A DNA stretch of 64,000 bases from Pohlia nutans (taxonomy: Eukaryota; Streptophyta; Bryopsida; Bryales; Mniaceae), in assembly GCA_022496805.1 (NCBI GenBank), contig CM040093.1, forward strand, positions 7,650,213-7,714,212, given 5' to 3'. How positions within the stretch are numbered: the stretch's first letter is position 1; every line of letters starts with the position of its first letter. A program made the translations under genes and the position numbers. Under the pieces are notes generated by a model, which was given only the letters and a program-made list of their open reading frames with translations, did not search any database and had not been told where the DNA came from. Positions 57,251 to 64,000 of this stretch are shown here, piece after piece.

Positions 57251-58291
57251 CTTAAGGTTCCTATCAATAAGCATTAGCCTTCACGACATGCATCTCACCA
57301 TGATTGAACCTCATCCAAGTATTTTTAGATTCTTTTGTTAGTTTTTTAACATTTGTACGATACATTTATTGTACAATACAAATTATGCATACATGACAAA
57401 GATAGTTTTATTGTTGGTATTGTCATAATGAACTTCAACCTAGTATTGTATAGTTTAAAGTGTACAAGTCATTTTCACCTCAGATTTCTTTTTTAGTCTT
57501 CAAAAAATGGCTTCTCAAAAATGTCTTCAAAAAGAAAACAAGCTAAAATCACCGTAACTAGGTCAATTTTAAACGGAATTTTCAATTTATGATTTCAAAT
57601 TTTATTCATAAATATTAATTAGTGCAATGGTATATTTAATCATATGGATGTGATCTATGGGTCATAGTTTAAATTTTTTTGTTTAGAAGTTATTGTAAAA
57701 TTATTCTTTTAAGGAACACTTTATGATACATGTTCACATCTTGGGAATTTCGTTGGTCTTTAAGAGATTAAAATCTTTATTTTTTGAACTTTTTACATTC
57801 AAAAGTTTTTTTGACCTTTAAAAGGGTAATTTAAAAAATGCAATAATTTAAACGAATTATTTTTCCAAAATTAATAAGGTTCTACAATATAGGAGAACAT
57901 TTCTTTTTGTTTGAGAACTTCCTGAACGATAAAATAGTTTCTCTATAAGTGTAGCTTTTCAATTATTGGGTGCATTATTATTATTATTAAAAAATAAAGA
58001 AACTTAGCCCCATTTCAAGAAAAAAATCAATGCACTAATAAATAAAACATTTGAATAGTATATGTTTTAAAGTTTATAGCTTTTTCAAGTATTGTGGATA
58101 GGTTGTGATTCTTCATCTATTATACATTACTCAAACACATGCCTATTTTTAGAATATATATTATACATATGTGTGTGTATGTGTTTATATACTAATTGAA
58201 AAACTATTCTTCATCATTCACCAAAAAGTGCTTATTCGAAGAATTTTTGAACTAACCATGTGATAACAATAATAAAAAATTATCTTTGAAG

Positions 58292-58372
<81 letters not shown>

Positions 58373-59660
58373 GTATATATTTATTGTATTAGTTTAGAAC
58401 AATGTAATTCGGATATGATGTAATGATTGAAAATTATATGCAATATCAAAATGACATACAAAAGTTTTGTAAAATATGGTATACGAGTACTTTGAAAAAA
58501 GTAACACATAAGTTGAAGTTGAACATTAGTCAATAATAAAGTTGTAATTAAAAGTGCTACCTTTAACTTACATATCAAAATTTACCTATATACATGGAAT
58601 ATTTTTAAACAACAAAAAATTATTAATATTCAATTAGATTTGCCTTAAAATTATTGTATGAGATTTTTTATTTCTTTATAAAATTATGAAAAAGAACAAA
58701 TAAAATATATTGTACTTATAAGTCTTTTAAGTTTTATGATTTTTTGTAATAATAACATTACATCCATGCAAGGCTTCTTCATGATAAAGTATACATTGTG
58801 TTTTTAAAGAATGGACAAAAATTGTGTTAGAATTGAATGTCACTCTTAATACAAACAATCCAAATTTTGATCTAAAATTGCCATGTGTTATACGGGGTGT
58901 CATTACTATAGTGGTTCCAACTAATGTTGTGAAAATCATTAGACTTGTTGTTTGGACCATCACACTACGACCAACAAAAGGCCATATTTATGTTATATTT
59001 TAATGAACTTTTGCATTGTCCTCTCAGCCAATTTAACGTCCAAGGTCCGCTTACTCATCCAAAAATTCATAGTCTAAACCGGCTCTAAGTATATAGAATA
59101 TTTCCTTGTTATATTTATATGATACTAGTATAAGTATTAAGTATTCAACTCAATAAAGATAATATTTGTTGAATACCAATACTATAGCTGCCTTGATAGT
59201 TGCGTATATTCTACTGCAAATTCCATGATACCACTTTGACACGCATGAACATTTTACAAATATATATTTTTAATACTATGACCCACTTTGTATCAAATTT
59301 TCAATTTTTTATAAAATAGTCGTGCCCTGGCCATACGACAAAAAAACAATACCTACACAACATTAGTTGCAATTTTAAAAGCTGACTAGTGTAGCCTTGT
59401 ATCGTTGGTCCCATGTCCTCGTGATTTAGCAATGATTTTTTCTGGGTTTTTTTTTAGAATATTGTATCCAGAGTTTAATTCAATTTATTATGGTGACGAA
59501 ATTTGATTAAAAATCCATAACTTTCACACCGTAGGTCCAAAAGCTATTAAATGACTTTGGTACATTTCTTCTCGTCAAGAGATTTCCAACGATATTAAGA
59601 ACGCAGTCACATGATTTAAGAGATATCAACATAACATACAAAACAAACAAACTACCTTCC
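57251..59660. other. AT-rich intergenic with a long (TA)n
   Basis: No gene recognised. A (TA)n microsatellite of about 80 bases lies at about 58294-58380. The rest is AT-rich and featureless. Confidence 0.5.
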
Positions 59661-59664
59661 TTAA

Positions 59665-60212
59665 CCCTAAACCCCTAAACGCCCAAACGAGCATTTTCTG
59701 GTCGCTGCCTGAATCTAACAGGCTGCCCGGAATAAAAAAAGTATTTTTTGAAAAATAAAAAATATTTTAAAATACTACATCAAGTCTACTTTCCAACCCA
59801 ATTTGAATTATGTCAATCCGAGTTAAACTCCACCCGGGAGAATTTTTCAAAGTGAATCACTTCAACATTGTCTTAGTGTTACAAAATTTGCTATTTGGGG
59901 AAAGTAATGATGTTCCCTCAATCATTTCTTTTTCTTTTTTGAATTTTACAATAGATAAACCAAATTTAACCAATCATGCTAAATTTTAAACTCTAAAAGT
60001 GAAAATTAGAATTTATACAAATTTTCAAAGGTTAATGCTTTTAAATTCATTAAAAACAAATCTAAAGTTATTTTTGGAAGTTTGACCGTACGGATAATTT
60101 GTAGAGATGATGCCCTACATTTTGTCTAGTGAACCAAACTTCATCAAACATAAAGAAGGCACATATTATAACACATCTATGTTTTGTCCAATACCCCTCG
60201 GGCTTTTAGGGG
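59665..60212. mobile_element. TTAA element E2 (piggyBac-like MITE)
   Basis: 548 bp between TTAA (59661-59664, 60213-60216). Inverted copy of E1. The left tip carries an extra CCCTAAA before CCCCTAAACGCCC, and the hairpin is partly decayed (CGAGCA...TGGTCG). Right-tip complement CCCCTAAAAGCCCGAGG. Confidence 0.85.
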
Positions 60213-60439
60213 TTAAAGAACATGGTTTTCATAATTCCCACACCCAAAATCTCTTTTAAACTCCATTTTAAGCATGATTATATTTTAAATTTACTTTGGT
60301 TCTATTCTAAAGAAGTATAGATGCTTAAACATGTGCGTTTCGGCATTTCAAAAACCCCAATTGGTTCAATGGAGTAGAAGTTTTTGAGTAAGATTCTCCC
60401 AAAAAATGAGTAAGTCCATTGGGCTTGGTATGTTCTTTA

Positions 60440-61426
60440 CTCCCTTGGTCCCATAATAAGCATACTCAACCCCTGTTCAGTTTGTCCCATAATAAGCTTC
60501 ACGTCGCTCAAACTTACTACTCCTATTTTCTCAGGGTCCACACCATTGGATTGCAATGACAGAGTTAACCCCTAACCGTCCCGACGTCCATATTTTGGAC
60601 GTTTTTGGGGGACATTCACCTTCGAAGAGTTGTCACTTTTGCAAAACGTGTCCGATTTTTATGAAATTTTGCAAAAACTCCCCACATGATGTATGGAATG
60701 TGTGGTAAAAATTTCAGATCAATCCGAGATGTATTGAATTTTTGGTGATCAATTGAAAGTAGGTATCTTGTTTTTGGACAGTTTCTGTGAATTTTGATGG
60801 CAGCAACTTCGGGGGCTTGTATCTACTTCATCCCAAGTCCGTTTTCAATAAAAATTATTGGGTTGGATTCCCCTTGAAGTCTAGTTACCATGGTAAAACT
60901 TTCATGTCAATCCATTTTGTTATGAATGTTTGGGAGTCATTTTAGTGCACGGGTCTAGTTTGGACACTTTTTGCTTTTTGGTTCAAATGGGTCACTTTTC
61001 GGGCTACGTTTTGACATTGCAAGGCCATTTTAGGGCACATTAAATTTTTTCATGAGGCTTTTTTGGTACCAATGTGTTTATATGATGATTTTGAACTACT
61101 TTATAGTTCAAAGTTTTTTCATTTGAGTAATTTTGAATACGAATTTCACCTCTACCCGTGTTGCTAGGAAAATTTCAGCATCCTTTTTTTACACTAAAAC
61201 ACTATGATCTTGCAATCTATTAGGCCAAATGCCCCCAATATTGATCGACATGATCTACAACATGTATGTTACAAGATTGTACAGTTGAGATTTCTATACC
61301 TCACTTACATTTAGACCTATAACACATCAAAAGCGATGATGATTTTAAGCCCAAAAAAGCTAGGGACCCTTAGGGGTTAATTTAGCAACTTTCCTTCAAC
61401 ATGAAACTTATAATGGGACATAGGAG
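60440..61426. mobile_element. Stowaway-like MITE hosting TTAA element B2
   Basis: The left end CTCCCTTGGTCCCATAATAAGC faces the right-end complement CTCCTATGTCCCATTATAAG, with TA on both sides (60438-60439, 61427-61428). Without B2 it is about 175 bp. Confidence 0.75.
60569..61376. mobile_element. TTAA element B2 (piggyBac-like MITE)
   Basis: 808 bp between TTAA (60565-60568, 61377-61380). Left tip CCCCTAACCGTCCCG, then the hairpin ACGTCCA-TATTT-TGGACGT (60584-60602). The right tip is GCTAGGGACCCTTAGGGG. Inverted copy of B1. Confidence 0.9.
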
Positions 61427-61428
61427 TA

Positions 61429-62283
61429 AGGGTTCATGTATAGATTCCCAGGATCTGATTCAAGTCATAAAGACTTTCATTGCATCCTAATCCAAAGACT
61501 TTCAGTGCCTCCTAAGTTATTTATTTATTTATTTATTTTGGCTTCTTGGAACCAAACACTAGTGTCATGGCACAATCACACTGGTTTAAATATGGAGGGA
61601 CCACTCTGCATTGCTTGCATGATGTAATGCTACAATGCAAAAAGAAAGGCATTGTCTCCTAATCCAAAGACTTTTAGGAAACAGTAAAAAAGTCTTCTCT
61701 TGCATTAGGAGTACTGTTGAGTACAATTCTAGTAATCTGAAACATTGAAAGACTTTTGGGCTTGGCTATGGAAATAAATGTCCAGAGTCTCAGATTCAAG
61801 GATTGGACCAAAAATTATCACAACAGTAGCAATTACAATAAACAAAACAATAGCCGGGAAAACAGGTTGTGCATCTAATAAAAAGAATTCACCACGAAAT
61901 AATGCACCACACCATTCAAAAAATCAAACAGTCAACCAATCTGGAATAACGAAAATTTCCATTTGAAGTCAAAAAGAAAGAAAAAAAAGAGAAAAAAAGA
62001 AAACACGCACACTGCAATATCTATGAGTGGCGGTACTGTGGAAGACCCCACCCACATGGGAGGTGCGTTTCAACAGTACAATGCAGGGCACCTGAAGAAG
62101 GCCCACATTGAACGTAAAAGGACATCTGTAAGGAAAAAAAGGGTTGGGTACCTCTGTACAAGTCATAAAAGAAATGAGTATGGTCTGTTCTTGGTGAAAT
62201 CCAATGAACAGATACTAGTGTACAGTACATCCTCACCACATGCAAGAAAAAAACAGTGGAGGAATTTTTGTTCATCTAAGTGT
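61429..62283. other. Intergenic, no gene seen
   Basis: AT-rich. A Lys/Arg-rich open frame from 61963 results from an AAAGAAAAAAAGA tract and is not protein-like. Confidence 0.4.
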
Positions 62284-62550
62284 CACATGCTAATCAGTAA
62301 AAATTTTAAAGCATGCCACCGATCAAAAGGTGCTCATTTCTGCCTCTTCTAATCCCTAAATCATCTAATTGTCACAAGCTAATCAGTGAAATTTTAAAGA
62401 ATGCCAACGATCAAAAGGTGCTCATTTCTGCCTTTGCTAATCTCTAAATCATTTAATTGTCGCAAGCTAATCGGTAAAATTTTAAAGCGTGGCAATGAGC
62501 ATTGATCAAAGGGTGCTCATTTCCACGACTGCTAGTCCCTTGAGTCATGA
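62284..62550. repeat. Three tandem repeats of about 89 bp in APC7 3' flank
   Basis: Units at about 62284, 62372 and 62462 share GCTAATC(A/G)GT(A/G)AAA, TTTTAAAG, GATCAAAxGGTGCTCATTTC and CTAATC. They lie 45-310 bases downstream of the APC7 stop codon and could be in its 3' UTR. Confidence 0.8.
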
Positions 62551-62594
62551 GCCTCTCAATTTCATTTCATTGTCAGTGTCTTTTTTCTTTCCCC

Positions 62595-63988
62595 CTACAA
62601 AAACTCACCTTCCTCGGCGTCTGCGTCTACATCCTCTCCTTCGTTCTCTTCCTCTTCCTCTATTGCATCTGGGTCTACACCCTTCATTTGCTTCTCCAGT
62701 CGCTCTAATCCTTTCTTTGCTGCATCATTTGCTGGATTTATACTGCATAGCACAAAAACAAACCATGTCAGGCTTTGCATTGAACCTGCTCTACATAAAA
62801 CTTAAAAACAATTGGCAAATTGCAAGTGTCTATATCCAAAATAGAAGAATATATAATTTTCATATGTCTCTTTGTATACTCCCTTTGTCCAGAAATAATT
62901 GTCCTATTTTTTGGCATTTTTTGTCCCAAATAATTGTCCTATACTTTATCCTTCAAACCTGAGCCCTGTCCACTTCAATCGGGACGGACCAGTTTGCAAC
63001 TCATAAGATTTTTAATTGGGGTTTATCATGAATTTTTGGAATTTTGAATTGTAACTCATAAGATTTTCAGAATGCAAATGAAATCATATCTTACGAATTG
63101 TGATTCAAAAATCATGGCTTTTTAGGATTCAAATGGGTTTTATCATGAAGTTTTTTTACAATGAGCCACTTCTTTGAGAGGTAACGTATCAACAACTTGT
63201 CCACTTTTCAAGTACTAAGACGAATTTTGTTTTGACAAAAACAACATTAAGTTGAACTTTGAAAAAAAAATAGGACAGTTGTTTCTGGACAGAGGGAGTA
63301 ATCCTCATCGATTGAAAAATTCGAAAACCTTAGAATGCCACTATTCTTAGAATCACATGTCACAATTCTACTTGACATATGAGATTCGTTCTTTGAAATG
63401 GACCCTAACATGCTACTATTGTTTTTGATAGTTGTCTCAATCCCATTGGGCACTAGAATTTCTACATTTTTGAACCATTGCTTGGGGTAGAGACAATAAA
63501 GAGGTACTCCCTCTGTATAGAAGTAACTGTCCTAGTTTTTAACGTGTTTTTGCCATCTCAGTACTAAAAAAAATGGTCTATCTTTAATAACACTACGTAG
63601 TTTATGTGTCACTCTCATTGTCCGCCTTGTTTGAAGTGGACAGGGTTCATGTTCAAAGTATAAAATATAGGAGAATTATTGCAAAAAAAAATAAAAAATG
63701 CAAACACGAGAACAATTATTTCCGGGCCGAGGGAGTAAGTGAAAACGAGGTCACCTACCTTAGGGCATTCTGGTAATGAAACAAGGAATCTCCAAGTTTG
63801 TCGGATGCAGCTAAAATTTGGGCTAACTTGGTATGCAGTGCATCATCTGCCCAGGTTTTCAGATATCGCTGAAGAAGCAACACGGCTTCCTCATTTTGGC
63901 CCTCCACACTGTATAATTCTGCCAAGGCCAGGACCGCCCCCAGGTACGTTGGCTCTAATCTCAGCGCTGATTCATAAAATCTTCTTGC
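62595..63988 (-). CDS. APC7: APC7, anaphase-promoting complex TPR subunit (3' end)
   Basis: Last two exons, 63988-63759 and 62742-62595, with GT-AG borders (acceptor CTGCAG, donor GTAGGT). Upstream exons continue beyond the window. They encode ARRFYESALRLEPTYLGAVLALAELYSVEGQNEEAVLLLQRYL...LHTKLAQILAASDKLGDSLFHYQNALSINPANDAAKKGLERLEKQMKGVDPDA, i.e. tetratricopeptide repeats, and an acidic tail (EEEEENEGEDVDADAEEGEFL). The segment AKKGLERLEKQMKGVDPDA with an acidic tail is what I know from plant APC7, a scaffold subunit of the cyclosome, the ubiquitin ligase that drives mitotic exit. CDC27/APC3 or APC8 are less likely alternatives. The intron of 1016 bp holds two Stowaway MITEs. Confidence 0.88.
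62879..63298. mobile_element. Stowaway MITE in APC7 intron (420 bp)
   Basis: Ends CTCCCTTTGTCCAGAAA and its complement CTCCCTCTGTCCAGAAA, flanked by TA. AT-rich, non-coding. It shares the CACTTC...GGAC and ATTGTCCTAT motifs with the other Stowaways. Confidence 0.9.
63507..63735. mobile_element. Stowaway MITE next to APC7 splice donor
   Basis: 229 bp, ends CTCCCTCTGTATAG and complement CTCCCTCGGCCCGG, flanked by TA (63505-63506, 63736-63737). Its edge lies about 23 bases inside the intron from the donor of the exon ending at 63759. Confidence 0.88.
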
Positions 63989-64000
63989 CTGCAGTTACAG

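Noticed and set aside
10491..61376. TTAA elements as Helitrons, because of the hairpin near one end
   Set aside because: Helitrons lack terminal inverted repeats and target duplications and end in CTRR. These have TIRs and TTAA duplications.
61963..62352. 129-codon Lys/Arg-rich frame
   Set aside because: Starts in an AAAGAAAAA tract with no domain; composition is that of repeat DNA.

Overview
This is nuclear DNA of a land plant. The genes have many short exons with GT-AG introns, the housekeeping proteins have the plant forms (PP2A B55 subunit, APC7, NOP10), and the AT-rich spaces are full of plant-type mobile elements: L1-like LINE tails, Stowaway, Tourist and hAT-like MITEs, and Ty3/gypsy relics. 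The moss- or lycophyte-like kinase and LRR families make a non-seed plant more likely than a flowering plant. That is an inference, and the species cannot be read from the sequence.

Genes, left to right: the C-lobe of a protein kinase at 419-1013 (+, 5' part not seen); a leucine-rich-repeat protein at 5313-6650 (+); a pseudogene fragment of the PP2A B subunit at 6861-7870 (+) that still carries introns; an orphan Ser-rich protein at 22920-23768 (+); NOP10 at 36647-37976 (+, 3 exons, 64 aa); an enoyl reductase/quinone oxidoreductase-like gene at 41914-45753 (+, 3 exons, two single-base frame breaks in the last exon); the complete PP2A B55 gene at 50321-55591 (-, 14 exons, 527 aa); and the last two exons of APC7 at 62595-63988 (-, continuing past the window).

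The rest is mostly transposons, often nested. The clearest theme is a set of short non-coding elements, about 225-810 bp, that sit between TTAA duplications and begin CCC(C)T..., a piggyBac-like signature. At least six sequence families are present and no transposase is in the window. In most of them one end carries a small hairpin centred at about nucleotide 25 from the tip. Its stem sequence differs between families while the pairing is kept. I found no description of this in what I know, and it is the most interesting signal here.

A second notable element is a 5'-truncated non-LTR retrotransposon (17735-19966) encoding RNase H followed by a zinc knuckle and a restriction-like endonuclease. 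It has a 15-bp target duplication and sits inside one of the TTAA elements. A 79-bp stub of the same family, with its own 12-bp duplication, lies at 31365-31443.

No rRNA, tRNA, CRISPR or organellar sequence was recognised.
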